Notes: generated by a model from the letters alone, not told the origin. A DNA stretch of 64,000 nucleotides from Dipteronia dyeriana (GCA_032871835.1 CM065297.1:20775098-20839097), one strand, 5' to 3'; counted from the first letter of the stretch, positions 1 to 11,785 are shown. Program-made: numbers and translations.

Positions 1-1387
1 CTTGGGAATAAGTGGACCTTCCTCCGGGATGTAAACCACTAGAGTCCAAATGGATTTTCAAGAGAAAAATGAAAGTGGATGGATCAATTGATAAGTATAA
101 GGCTAGACATGTAATTAAAGGTTACAATCAACGAGAAGACCTAGATTACTTTGATACGTATTCTCTTGTGATGAGAATAAACTCCATTAGGATTATACTT
201 GCAATCACAGCTTTACAAAATCTTGAAGTACATCAAATGGATGTGAAAACAACTTTCTTGAATGGAGAACTAGATGAAGAGATGTACATAGAACAAACTG
301 AGGATTTTTCAGCTCCAGAGCAAGGGGAGAAAGTCTATAAGTTGGTAAAGTTTTTATATGGTCTAAAGCAAACACCAAAACAATAGCATGAGAAATTTGA
401 TAAAGATATAATGTCAAATGGTTTTAAAATCAACGAATGTGACAAATGTGTTTATATCAAAGACACCGAAAATGGATATGTCATTTTGTGTCTTTACGTT
501 GATGGCATGCTAATTGTTGGTAGTGATGATAAAATGATCAAATCTACCAAGAATATGTTGACATTAAGATTTGATATGAAAAATTTGGGACCAGCTGATG
601 TAATGTTGGGAATTAAAATCTCAAGGACATTGAACATATTCATTCTAAGTGAGTCACACTATGTTGACATGATTTTTGAAAAAATCATCAAAAATGATTT
701 TGGAATATACAGAACACCAGTAAATACAAATCTACACCTATCTAAGAATAAAGTTGAGAGCGTCTCTCAATTAGAATATTCTATAGTGATAGGAAGTCTG
801 ATGTACTTTACAAGTTGTACAAGACCAGACATAGCTAATGCAGTCAGCAAATTAAGTAGATATACGAGTAATCTAAGAATTGATCACTAGAAAGAAATAG
901 TAAGAGTACTGAAGTACTTGTGATAAACTCGTAATTATGGACTGCATTGTAGCAGATATCCTACAGTCCTAGAAAGGATACACTGATGCAAATTGGATAT
1001 CTGATATGAACGATTCAAAATCCACTAGTGGGTATGTATTCACACTAACAGGTACGGCTGTATATTGGAAATCCTCCAAACATACATGTATAGTCATATC
1101 CACCATGGAATATGAGTTTATCGCTTTAGATAAATATGGCGAGGAGGCTGAAAGGCTACGTCAATTCTTAAAGGATATTCTAAGATGGCTAAAACATGTG
1201 CTAGCGATTTGCATCCATTGTGATAGTCAATCAACTATAGGAAGAGACATAACAACATGTATAATGGGAAGTTTAGACGTATACGTCAAAGATATAATAT
1301 AATAACATTATGGATCTGCTAACCAAAGGTTAAATCGATAATTAGTTAAGACATCTTCGAGGGGAATGAGACTAAAACTCATGAAAT
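1..1387 (+). pseudogene. Copia-1 reverse transcriptase/RNase H, broken (copy A)
   Basis: This is the Ty1/Copia RT and RNase H module that would copy element RNA into DNA in cytoplasmic particles. RT signatures seen are DLPPGCKP, KYKARHVIKG, HQMDVKTTFLNGELDEEMY and YGLKQTP. RNase H signatures are [11 protein letters not shown] and CIHCDSQS. The catalytic YVDD box reads YVDG: the codon at 504-506 is GGC, so one catalytic aspartate is lost. In-frame stops occur near 387, 888 and 922, and the end of RNase H is shortened and frameshifted after about 1250. The first residues lie outside the window. The gene is clearly inactive. Confidence 0.93.
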
Positions 1388-1980
1388 AAAAAGTCGATAC
1401 AATGGAAACTCAACCTAGTTGACTGGAGATCCTAAGATCTAGGTGCAATGAGACAACCAAGTTATAAGACTTAGTTGGATCATTGTGGGGGGTACCCTAC
1501 AATCCATTCCTATGATGAAACAGTAATGCATGTAGGGAAAAGGTTAAACTATATTTTTAATGATTATTGTGCAACAGAATTCCATGCATTAGAAATCTGA
1601 GCAGAGTAATAAGGGTTACTCTTAATTGAGAAATCACCTATGTGAGAGAGAAGTGAGGTCGCTTCTAAAAAAGAATAGTGAAGGCTATATTCTTCAATTA
1701 CTCTCATAGAACCAGGTGCATGTTCATGGCCAAAATGAACATAACAATGAGAACCAAATTGGGTATGGAAGATGCATGTGTGAGGTGTGCTATCGTTTAC
1801 ATAAAACAGCAAAACAGTTCAAAGATATCACATGTACTGATCAACCAATAAAGTAAGCATCCCTTTGCAAGGGAAGGTTCAAAGGGTAACACCTACCTAT
1901 CCTATATAGGTTTCGACTATTTGAACTTACCAAAAGTCATCTCTCGTGTCTCCTAGGTCAATTTCATTCATGTGGGGGAT
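1388..1980 (+). other. Copia-1 3' noncoding region and polypurine tract
   Basis: There is no coding signal between the pol remnant and the LTR. It ends in the purine-rich stretch tgtgggggat at about 1971-1980, directly before the LTR start TGTTGG, as expected for the plus-strand primer. Antisense reading frames here are not supported by any homology I recognise. Confidence 0.75.
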
Positions 1981-2107
1981 TGTTGGAAAATTTATGATAA
2001 ACAAGCATTTTGAGAGCATTATATGAGTATGATAGGCTTCATAAAAATGACAGATCAATATATATTCGAATTTTCCTTCGTGAGAGCTTCGAAGTGGTAT
2101 ACTCAAA
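1981..2107 (+). repeat. Truncated Copia-1 LTR (first 127 bp)
   Basis: It matches 16169-16295, the start of the full 3' LTR, then stops after actcaaa and changes abruptly to host sequence. This is the duplication breakpoint. Confidence 0.93.
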
Positions 2108-3076
2108 TTGGTATAGTTAATAATTAAAAAACAATATTATGAATCTAGATGACAAGGAAGACTAATGGACAACGTACACTTGGAGAAGAGAATGAACCTC
2201 AATTAACATTCTTGCAATGTAACAACCATAAATCGATTCTCGAAATAAGAGTGTTCTTGGATTTTTTAGAAATTGTACCCTCCAATCATTTTTATACATA
2301 AGCAATAATAATCTTGGTAAATGGTGTGGTTGCTAAATATGTTAATAGTTGTATTAAATTTCACTTATTATATTTTAAAAATTAGTGCACGTAATGATAT
2401 ATATATATAAGATCCTCTAGAGTGTGAAATTGACTGATGAATTGAAATTAACATAAAGATCTTAGTTTTTTATATTACTAATTTTAATAAATATAATATG
2501 CAAGTTGTATGTTCCATATGGTAAAGAAGTGAATCTATATATAAATTCCACAAGATTGTTCTTCATCTACAATGTATTCAATATATTGGACCTATAAATT
2601 AACTAATGAGCATTTAAATTATTATTACGTTTTATTTTACAATACATACACATCGTGCAGGTTGCAAACTAATAATAATATAATAATAGCCTTCTTGCTA
2701 CTTTTGATATGATTGCGACATGTGAGAATTATAAATGTTTTTTATTTTTGTCATTTTTTTAATATATTAAATAATCATATCATATATATCATATATTACT
2801 TTTATATTCATTTTTATATCTATAAATATCAATATTTATAATATCAAAGTAATATGAATATTTTTTTTTCATAACTATTGAATTAATTAATTACAATGAA
2901 TAAATGTTCTCATCAAAACACAAAAGCCCTCTCCCTCAATTTTCTCTATAAAAACCACCTAAAATCTCTCATTTTCTTACCATTATCTTTCTGACAATTC
3001 TTTTATTATTATTATTATTCCTATTGCTCAAATAATTGCTTGATCAGCTTCTTATCTAATTGCTTGAATAGATGCG
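2108..3076. other. Host AT-rich spacer carried inside the tandem unit
   Basis: This is non-element DNA left of the 5' LTR. It holds one copy of the gcgacatgtg-type repeat seen at 20.2-21.1 kb (about 2700-2760) and, at its right end, a promoter-like module with TATAAAAA at 2947-2954 that recurs at 17256 and 24030. I see no convincing ORF. Confidence 0.8.
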
Positions 3077-3081
3077 AGAAG
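3077..3081. repeat. Target site duplication agaag (left)
   Basis: agaag immediately precedes the 5' LTR and matches agaag at 17216-17220 immediately after the last 3' LTR. A copy sits at 10171-10175 because the flank is part of the tandem unit. Confidence 0.88.
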
Positions 3082-3562
3082 TGTTGGAAAATGTATGATA
3101 AACAAGTGATTTGAGATCGTTATTTGAGTATGATCGGTTTCATAAAAATGAAAGATCAACGTATATTCAAATTCTCTTTCGTGAAAGCTTCGAAGTGGTA
3201 TACTCACTCACAAATCAATTAAAGGGTTAACGAGAAATTGAGTCTCAAAGTGAGCCCATTGTGTAGGGAAAAATGTGCATCTCACATTGGTTGGGTAAAT
3301 ATGTAGTATATAAGTAGTTATATGATAGTAGTTTATAAACATGTGTGTGGGCACGTCTGCGTACACGAATGCCGCTTCAATTAGACCGTCGGAGTACAAT
3401 CGAATTGTTGCTACTATTCTAAATTTAATTTTTCCTAAATCAGTTTATTAATGAGGAAAGAATTAATTATTTTCCCTAAGTCAGACGATTTTTAATGAAT
3501 GAGAAGGAAAAAAAGGTAATTTCTGTTTTGGTTAAGGAAATTAAGGAAATAGATGATTTCTG

Positions 3563-3666
3563 TTTTGGATTCTGATACTTACTTGATCACTAAGTAAGCA
3601 GAATCAATGATCAATTTTGGATTCTGATACTTACTTCATCACTAAGTGATCAGAATCAATGATCAA
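3563..3666. repeat. Two 52-bp palindromic units in the LTR U3
   Basis: Two tandem 52-bp units (3563-3614 and 3615-3666) each form an imperfect hairpin. Unit 1 pairs GATTCTG (3568-3574) with CAGAATC (3599-3605) and CTTACTT with AAGTAAG. Unit 2 pairs GATTCTGAT with ATCAGAATC. They lie 100-200 bp upstream of the TATA box, so a promoter role is plausible but inferred. Copies are present in the LTRs at 10657-10760 and about 16657-16760. Confidence 0.85.
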
Positions 3667-3769
3667 TCAGGAATAAATCTTTTAGAAGATTATTCGTTAA
3701 TTAAATTTCCTTTATCATTTAAAACGTGGCTATCAAGTAATTTCCAAATCAATCTCGTTTGATTTCGAC

Positions 3770-3776
3770 TATATAA
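3770..3776 (+). promoter_or_regulatory. TATA box of Copia-1 LTR
   Basis: TATATAA within ctatataag, followed by aaaccctag and a CT-rich leader, as in plant LTR promoters. Equivalent boxes are at 10864-10870 and 16865-16871. Confidence 0.65.
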
Positions 3777-4099
3777 GAAACCCTAGTATACACTACAAAT
3801 ACTCATTCTTAGAATCATGAAATTAAAAAGAGCAATAATTATTCTCTCTTCTCCTTCTTCTCTTTTTGTGCTTGGTAAGCTCGAAGCTAATTTGAGTTCG
3901 CTGAGAGTGGTTGTGTTTCGTACTTCCACTTAAATTGTTGTAGTCTGGGGGACAACCATTATACACATACGCTGTTATATACGGTGAAATTATTTTAAAG
4001 ACACAGTGTGAAACATGGACCGCAATTTCCCTAATCTTTTGTTTCTGTTTGTTACTTTCTACAGATTCGAACCGGATTGTTTTTTATTTACAAACAACA

Positions 4100-4654
4100 A
4101 TCTTAAGATAATTTTCCTACTTTCCTCTATTTTAAAAAAGTTTTCTTCATACCTTTTGGTTCTCGTTTCTGGTACTACTCATATCGTGACAAACTTGAAA
4201 CCTCACTGGTTCGGGTTTTCTTAAATTAAAAACGATTTGTGGAAATTGGGTCTGTTTTTCAAACACTTATTTCGAATAAATAATATTAATCTATGGATTC
4301 AAGTCTATTCAAGACACTAATTTATCTATAAAAAAAACTGCAGATCGGGTCTGTTAACAGACACTGATTTGGAGATCAATTGCAATTTCAACCGGGTAAT
4401 CGGGTTTATAAAATCAGACACTGATTATGATTTCTATTGTGAAATTTATAATCTATTGTTGATTAACTGTTTTGATATCAATTGATTGATATCGGTATTT
4501 TCATATAATATATATGATATTCTCATGATTCTAAGTGTATATCGGTTGTACACATGAGTTGTGTAAATACTTGATATTTCGAAGATATATAACTGTATTC
4601 TATATCTGAAACAACCATTAAAAGAATTATATCTTTATATAATCAGGTACAAAC

Positions 4655-4691
<37 letters not shown>

Positions 4692-5210
4692 GTTCACTTA
4701 ATCCTAAGTATTAACACTGGTTTTCATATCATTTGATTAATTTGTATGTGCTATATATATTATTGATATATATTAACATACAATTAGATCGAATAATATA
4801 TCAGTATGTTGTACTGATAAATGTGGAACTAAATAATACAAAACTTTGGTCAACCAAAAGACAGTATTATTGTTTGATATCAGTGTTAGATATCAATCGA
4901 AATAAATTGATTATATTATTATGTAATCCTACGTCAAGTAGTAGCCCTGGTTTATAAATATACATATTATATTTAAAGTGCTAGAATAGTGTTTGATACA
5001 CTATATTTGATATATCAATGATTGATATATTGTTGTACACCAGTATTGATACATATTAACAAACTGATTGTGTTGCATCGGTATTTGAGATTGTTATATA
5101 TATATATATATATATATACACCGGATGTGATAGATCAATGGTTTATATCATTGTATATATGCTGTTAAAAAAAATATTTAATTTGGTTTTCTGTCAGATG
5201 ACTGTCTAAT
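4100..5210 (+). other. Copia-1 leader, AT-rich, with palindromes
   Basis: This is untranslated sequence between the LTR and gag. It contains (TA)n runs near 4660-4687 and 5097-5117. It also has perfect inverted repeats built on ATCAAT/ATTGAT: GATATCAAT-tg-ATTGATATC at 4474-4493 and TATATCAAT-g-ATTGATATA at 5011-5029. Small reading frames here look accidental. Confidence 0.7.
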
Positions 5211-6356
5211 CAAATATGAATCTGAGTGTGCCTCAAGAGACTCTGGTGGTCAACCCAATTGTGGGTCAATTGACAAACCCGATGGTGAACCCTTTTATGG
5301 GTTAAATGAATACCCTACGGGTGATTTCGTTGTCTCCGGTTTTGGTTCTGATGAACCATATGGAGAAACCAAAGAAATTCAATAGTCTGAATTTCAGGAG
5401 ATGGCAAAAAAAAAAGATGTTGCTCTAATTGACCATATTGAATCTTACAAGATTCTTAACTGATGATGCTTCTAAGGCCAACAGTGGCAACGAATTGGAT
5501 GTGAGAGATTAAATGGTGATTATTGTCAAAATCAATTGTTTTGAATTTCAAAATTGTAATTATCAATTTCATGATGATTTATTTCAATTATTAATTCCGA
5601 ATTAATTAAAATATTAAATTTTGAATTAAAAACAAAACTGATTTGAATTTAATGTTGCTAATTTTAATGAGAATTAATTTTCATATTAATTCAATTGATC
5701 TCCTCCTGATATTATGGTGGATAAATCAAACGTGAACTCGAGTGTTCCACTAGAGACTCTAAATGATAATCCAAATGTAGGAATAGACACTTTGGGTGTA
5801 AACTCTTTCCTTGTGGGTAAAGTGTCTATTGTGTTGCCAAGTGTGGCAACATCGACTCCGGCCATCAACTCATTCGTGAGAAACATGGTAGAACCGGTGA
5901 TGAGCCAGTGTGTGAGTCACATGAACTTTTAGTGGTGGCAACAAAAGATATTGTTTTATTTGACCACACTGAATCTAGTTAGGTTCTTGACTGAAGAAGC
6001 TCATAAACCTAATAGTGGTGAAGGGTGAGATGTTCAGGTATGGAATGTTACTGATGCATGGAACCATTCAGATTTTTTGTGCCGAAACTACATACTGAAC
6101 GGGCTGTCAAATTCAATGTATAGTGTATATTCTTCAAAGAAAACTAGTCAAAGAACTGTTGAAGTCGTTCCAGAAATACAAGACTAAGGATTCTAGATCC
6201 AAAAGGTTTGTTGTAGACTGGTTTCTTGATTACAAGATGAGGGACTCCAAGATAGTTATGAGTCAAGGCCAAAAGCATCAAGTGATTCTGCATAAGATTC
6301 ATGCCGAAGGGATGACCCTAAGTGAAAAATTCTAGTGGCTGCTATCACTAAGAAGC
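5211..6356 (+). pseudogene. Copia-1 gag, broken, with duplicated 5' part
   Basis: This is a remnant of the Copia capsid (gag, UBN2-type) protein that packages element RNA. The later part is recognisable from DAWNHSDFLCRNYILNGLS, KRFVVDWFLDYKM and VILHKIHAEGMTLSEKF. The N-terminal part occurs twice: 5211-5515 and 5714-6040 both carry a VPxETL...RWQ/WWQ...TLNL..FLT pattern. Stops and frameshifts interrupt both copies, and an AT-rich stretch (5516-5700) separates them. The gene ends abruptly at about 6356, where sequence that should continue into the zinc knuckle jumps to integrase. It cannot give a functional capsid. Confidence 0.82.
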
Positions 6357-7060
6357 AACCGAGGTGGTGAGTATGAAGCACCATTTGGTGAATTATGTGC
6401 ATAACATGGAATCATACATTAAACCACTGCACCGTATTAACAAAACCGATTTTCTGAACGGAAAGATCATTCCTTGAAAGAAATGATGAATGAAATGATG
6501 AATGCAATGATGATATGTTCTAGATTGCCTCAGAACATGTGGGGTGAAGCTATATTGTCTAGCAATTACCTTTTAAATAAGGTACTTAGAAAGTAGACAA
6601 GACCTGATATGGGCTATGGAAAGGAAGAAAGTCTTCCTAAAAATTCTTACGAATGAGGGGTTGCCTCGTCATAGTGGTCGTACCTACACAATAGGTCCGA
6701 AAACTGTTGATTGCATCTTCATTGGATATGTACATAATAGTAGTGCTTATCAATTTTGGTGTGTAAATCTGACCTCCCAGATATACACAAAAACACAATA
6801 ATCGAATCTAGAAATGCATCGTTCTTTGAACATATATTCCAAGTAAATCCAATGGTGAAGCAAGTTCGTCAAAACGAACACATGCTGAAACTTGTGAGGA
6901 CCAAGAACAAGAAGTTGAGGATGAACCTAGACGTAGCAAAAGAGCTAGGGTAGAAACATCTTTTAGTCCAGATTTTCTAACCTATTTGCTAGAAGGTGAA
7001 CCTCAAACCTTTAAAGAAGTGGTGAGCTCTTCAGAATGACTCTTGTGGAAAGAGGATATC
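6357..7060 (+). pseudogene. Copia-1 integrase C-terminal remnant
   Basis: It begins at RGGEYEAPFGE, the stretch just after the second catalytic Asp of Copia integrases. It continues with SERKDHSLKEMM (containing the catalytic Glu), LPQNMWGEAILS, then GPKTVDCIFIGY and NTIIESRNASFFEH of the C-terminal region. The zinc-binding part and the first two Asp residues are absent. Stops and frameshifts are numerous. It follows the gag remnant with no protease between. Confidence 0.82.
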
Positions 7061-8481
7061 AAGAGCGAAATTGATTCCATACTCTAAAATAATACTTGGG
7101 AATAAGTGGACCTTCCTCCGGGATGTAAACCACTAGAGTCCAAATGGATTTTCAAGAGAAAAATGAAAGTGGATGGATCAATTGATAAGTATAAGGCTAG
7201 ACATGTAATTAAAGGTTACAATCAACGAGAAGACCTAGATTACTTTGATACGTATTCTCTTGTGATGAGAATAAACTCCATTAGGATTATACTTGCAATC
7301 ACAGCTTTACAAAATCTTGAAGTACATCAAATGGATGTGAAAACAACTTTCTTGAATGGAGAACTAGATGAAGAGATGTACATAGAACAAACTGAGGATT
7401 TTTCAGCTCCAGAGCAAGGGGAGAAAGTCTATAAGTTGGTAAAGTTTTTATATGGTCTAAAGCAAACACCAAAACAATAGCATGAGAAATTTGATAAAGA
7501 TATAATGTCAAATGGTTTTAAAATCAACGAATGTGACAAATGTGTTTATATCAAAGACACCGAAAATGGATATGTCATTTTGTGTCTTTACGTTGATGGC
7601 ATGCTAATTGTTGGTAGTGATGATAAAATGATCAAATCTACCAAGAATATGTTGACATTAAGATTTGATATGAAAAATTTGGGACCAGCTGATGTAATGT
7701 TGGGAATTAAAATCTCAAGGACATTGAACATATTCATTCTAAGTGAGTCACACTATGTTGACATGATTTTTGAAAAAATCATCAAAAATGATTTTGGAAT
7801 ATACAGAACACCAGTAAATACAAATCTACACCTATCTAAGAATAAAGTTGAGAGCGTCTCTCAATTAGAATATTCTATAGTGATAGGAAGTCTGATGTAC
7901 TTTACAAGTTGTACAAGACCAGACATAGCTAATGCAGTCAGCAAATTAAGTAGATATACGAGTAATCTAAGAATTGATCACTAGAAAGAAATAGTAAGAG
8001 TACTGAAGTACTTGTGATAAACTCGTAATTATGGACTGCATTGTAGCAGATATCCTACAGTCCTAGAAAGGATACACTGATGCAAATTGGATATCTGATA
8101 TGAACGATTCAAAATCCACTAGTGGGTATGTATTCACACTAACAGGTACGGCTGTATATTGGAAATCCTCCAAACATACATGTATAGTCATATCCACCAT
8201 GGAATATGAGTTTATCGCTTTAGATAAATATGGCGAGGAGGCTGAAAGGCTACGTCAATTCTTAAAGGATATTCTAAGATGGCTAAAACATGTGCTAGCG
8301 ATTTGCATCCATTGTGATAGTCAATCAACTATAGGAAGAGACATAACAACATGTATAATGGGAAGTTTAGACGTATACGTCAAAGATATAATATAATAAC
8401 ATTATGGATCTGCTAACCAAAGGTTAAATCGATAATTAGTTAAGACATCTTCGAGGGGAATGAGACTAAAACTCATGAAAT
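7061..8481 (+). pseudogene. Copia-1 RT/RNase H, broken (copy B)
   Basis: Same sequence as 1-1387 plus the joining segment from integrase. The YVDG active-site change is at 7598-7600, and the stops are the same as in copy A. Confidence 0.93.
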
Positions 8482-9074
8482 AAAAAGTCGATACAATGGA
8501 AACTCAACCTAGTTGACTGGAGATCCTAAGATCTAGGTGCAATGAGACAACCAAGTTATAAGACTTAGTTGGATCATTGTGGGGGGTACCCTACAATCCA
8601 TTCCTATGATGAAACAGTAATGCATGTAGGGAAAAGGTTAAACTATATTTTTAATGATTATTGTGCAACAGAATTCCATGCATTAGAAATCTGAGCAGAG
8701 TAATAAGGGTTACTCTTAATTGAGAAATCACCTATGTGAGAGAGAAGTGAGGTCGCTTCTAAAAAAGAATAGTGAAGGCTATATTCTTCAATTACTCTCA
8801 TAGAACCAGGTGCATGTTCATGGCCAAAATGAACATAACAATGAGAACCAAATTGGGTATGGAAGATGCATGTGTGAGGTGTGCTATCGTTTACATAAAA
8901 CAGCAAAACAGTTCAAAGATATCACATGTACTGATCAACCAATAAAGTAAGCATCCCTTTGCAAGGGAAGGTTCAAAGGGTAACACCTACCTATCCTATA
9001 TAGGTTTCGACTATTTGAACTTACCAAAAGTCATCTCTCGTGTCTCCTAGGTCAATTTCATTCATGTGGGGGAT
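8482..9074 (+). other. Copia-1 3' noncoding and polypurine tract (copy B)
   Basis: Identical to 1388-1980; the purine tract ends directly before the LTR fragment at 9075. No coding signal. Confidence 0.75.
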
Positions 9075-9201
9075 TGTTGGAAAATTTATGATAAACAAGC
9101 ATTTTGAGAGCATTATATGAGTATGATAGGCTTCATAAAAATGACAGATCAATATATATTCGAATTTTCCTTCGTGAGAGCTTCGAAGTGGTATACTCAA
9201 A
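9075..9201 (+). repeat. Truncated Copia-1 LTR (second junction)
   Basis: Same 127-bp LTR start and same breakpoint as 1981-2107, followed at 9202 by host sequence. Confidence 0.93.
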
Positions 9202-10170
9202 TTGGTATAGTTAATAATTAAAAAACAATATTATGAATCTAGATGACAAGGAAGACTAATGGACAACGTACACTTGGAGAAGAGAATGAACCTCAATTAA
9301 CATTCTTGCAATGTAACAACCATAAATCGATTCTCGAAATAAGAGTGTTCTTGGATTTTTTAGAAATTGTACCCTCCAATCATTTTTATACATAAGCAAT
9401 AATAATCTTGGTAAATGGTGTGGTTGCTAAATATGTTAATAGTTGTATTAAATTTCACTTATTATATTTTAAAAATTAGTGCACGTAATGATATATATAT
9501 ATAAGATCCTCTAGAGTGTGAAATTGACTGATGAATTGAAATTAACATAAAGATCTTAGTTTTTTATATTACTAATTTTAATAAATATAATATGCAAGTT
9601 GTATGTTCCATATGGTAAAGAAGTGAATCTATATATAAATTCCACAAGATTGTTCTTCATCTACAATGTATTCAATATATTGGACCTATAAATTAACTAA
9701 TGAGCATTTAAATTATTATTACGTTTTATTTTACAATACATACACATCGTGCAGGTTGCAAACTAATAATAATATAATAATAGCCTTCTTGCTACTTTTG
9801 ATATGATTGCGACATGTGAGAATTATAAATGTTTTTTATTTTTGTCATTTTTTTAATATATTAAATAATCATATCATATATATCATATATTACTTTTATA
9901 TTCATTTTTATATCTATAAATATCAATATTTATAATATCAAAGTAATATGAATATTTTTTTTTCATAACTATTGAATTAATTAATTACAATGAATAAATG
10001 TTCTCATCAAAACACAAAAGCCCTCTCCCTCAATTTTCTCTATAAAAACCACCTAAAATCTCTCATTTTCTTACCATTATCTTTCTGACAATTCTTTTAT
10101 TATTATTATTATTCCTATTGCTCAAATAATTGCTTGATCAGCTTCTTATCTAATTGCTTGAATAGATGCG
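9202..10170. other. Host spacer, second copy
   Basis: Repeats 2108-3076 at an offset of 7094 bp. It is followed by agaag at 10171-10175. Confidence 0.85.
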
Positions 10171-10175
10171 AGAAG

Positions 10176-11193
10176 TGTTGGAAAATGTATGATAAACAAG
10201 TGATTTGAGATCGTTATTTGAGTATGATCGGTTTCATAAAAATGAAAGATCAACGTATATTCAAATTCTCTTTCGTGAAAGCTTCGAAGTGGTATACTCA
10301 CTCACAAATCAATTAAAGGGTTAACGAGAAATTGAGTCTCAAAGTGAGCCCATTGTGTAGGGAAAAATGTGCATCTCACATTGGTTGGGTAAATATGTAG
10401 TATATAAGTAGTTATATGATAGTAGTTTATAAACATGTGTGTGGGCACGTCTGCGTACACGAATGCCGCTTCAATTAGACCGTCGGAGTACAATCGAATT
10501 GTTGCTACTATTCTAAATTTAATTTTTCCTAAATCAGTTTATTAATGAGGAAAGAATTAATTATTTTCCCTAAGTCAGACGATTTTTAATGAATGAGAAG
10601 GAAAAAAAGGTAATTTCTGTTTTGGTTAAGGAAATTAAGGAAATAGATGATTTCTGTTTTGGATTCTGATACTTACTTGATCACTAAGTAAGCAGAATCA
10701 ATGATCAATTTTGGATTCTGATACTTACTTCATCACTAAGTGATCAGAATCAATGATCAATCAGGAATAAATCTTTTAGAAGATTATTCGTTAATTAAAT
10801 TTCCTTTATCATTTAAAACGTGGCTATCAAGTAATTTCCAAATCAATCTCGTTTGATTTCGACTATATAAGAAACCCTAGTATACACTACAAATACTCAT
10901 TCTTAGAATCATGAAATTAAAAAGAGCAATAATTATTCTCTCTTCTCCTTCTTCTCTTTTTGTGCTTGGTAAGCTCGAAGCTAATTTGAGTTCGCTGAGA
11001 GTGGTTGTGTTTCGTACTTCCACTTAAATTGTTGTAGTCTGGGGGACAACCATTATACACATACGCTGTTATATACGGTGAAATTATTTTAAAGACACAG
11101 TGTGAAACATGGACCGCAATTTCCCTAATCTTTTGTTTCTGTTTGTTACTTTCTACAGATTCGAACCGGATTGTTTTTTATTTACAAACAACA
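10176..11193 (+). repeat. Copia-1 5' LTR of copy C
   Basis: Copy of 3082-4099. TATA box at 10864-10870. Confidence 0.93.
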
Positions 11194-11748
11194 ATCTTAA
11201 GATAATTTTCCTACTTTCCTCTATTTTAAAAAAGTTTTCTTCATACCTTTTGGTTCTCGTTTCTGGTACTACTCATATCGTGACAAACTTGAAACCTCAC
11301 TGGTTCGGGTTTTCTTAAATTAAAAACGATTTGTGGAAATTGGGTCTGTTTTTCAAACACTTATTTCGAATAAATAATATTAATCTATGGATTCAAGTCT
11401 ATTCAAGACACTAATTTATCTATAAAAAAAACTGCAGATCGGGTCTGTTAACAGACACTGATTTGGAGATCAATTGCAATTTCAACCGGGTAATCGGGTT
11501 TATAAAATCAGACACTGATTATGATTTCTATTGTGAAATTTATAATCTATTGTTGATTAACTGTTTTGATATCAATTGATTGATATCGGTATTTTCATAT
11601 AATATATATGATATTCTCATGATTCTAAGTGTATATCGGTTGTACACATGAGTTGTGTAAATACTTGATATTTCGAAGATATATAACTGTATTCTATATC
11701 TGAAACAACCATTAAAAGAATTATATCTTTATATAATCAGGTACAAAC

Positions 11749-11785
<37 letters not shown>

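Larger units (their letters stand above)
1..2107 (+). mobile_element. Copia-1, copy A (right part only)
   Basis: This is the 3' half of a Ty1/Copia internal region (RT, RNase H, 3' noncoding) followed by the first 127 bp of an LTR. The left part lies outside the window. It is identical to 7095-9201 and, up to its last base, to 14189-16295. Confidence 0.9.
3082..4099 (+). repeat. Copia-1 5' LTR
   Basis: It begins TGTTGG and ends CAACA, forming short terminal inverted repeats, and is 1018 bp long. It aligns with the 3' LTR 16169-17215 (1047 bp), with many substitutions and several indels. It carries a TATA box at 3770-3776 (TATATAA) followed by a pyrimidine-rich leader. Confidence 0.92.
3082..9201 (+). 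mobile_element. Copia-1, copy B (3' LTR truncated)
   Basis: A Ty1/Copia retrotransposon copy: full 5' LTR 3082-4099, internal region 4100-9074 and a 3' LTR cut at 127 bp (9075-9201). The internal order is gag, integrase remnant, RT, RNase H, which is the Copia order. The zinc knuckle, protease and most of integrase are missing, so it is non-autonomous. I see no typical initiator-methionine tRNA primer site after the 5' LTR. Confidence 0.92.

Noticed and set aside
1564..1812. 82-codon minus-strand frame in the Copia-1 3' region (also at 8658 and 15752)
   Set aside because: Lies antisense in noncoding element sequence, has no recognisable domain and is repeated only because the unit is duplicated.
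3208..3399. Minus-strand frame inside the Copia-1 LTR
   Set aside because: Overlaps U3 of the LTR, is not kept in the diverged 3' LTR and has no homology.
4733..4957. Plus-strand hydrophobic frame in the Copia-1 leader
   Set aside because: Low-complexity AT-rich translation in an untranslated leader.
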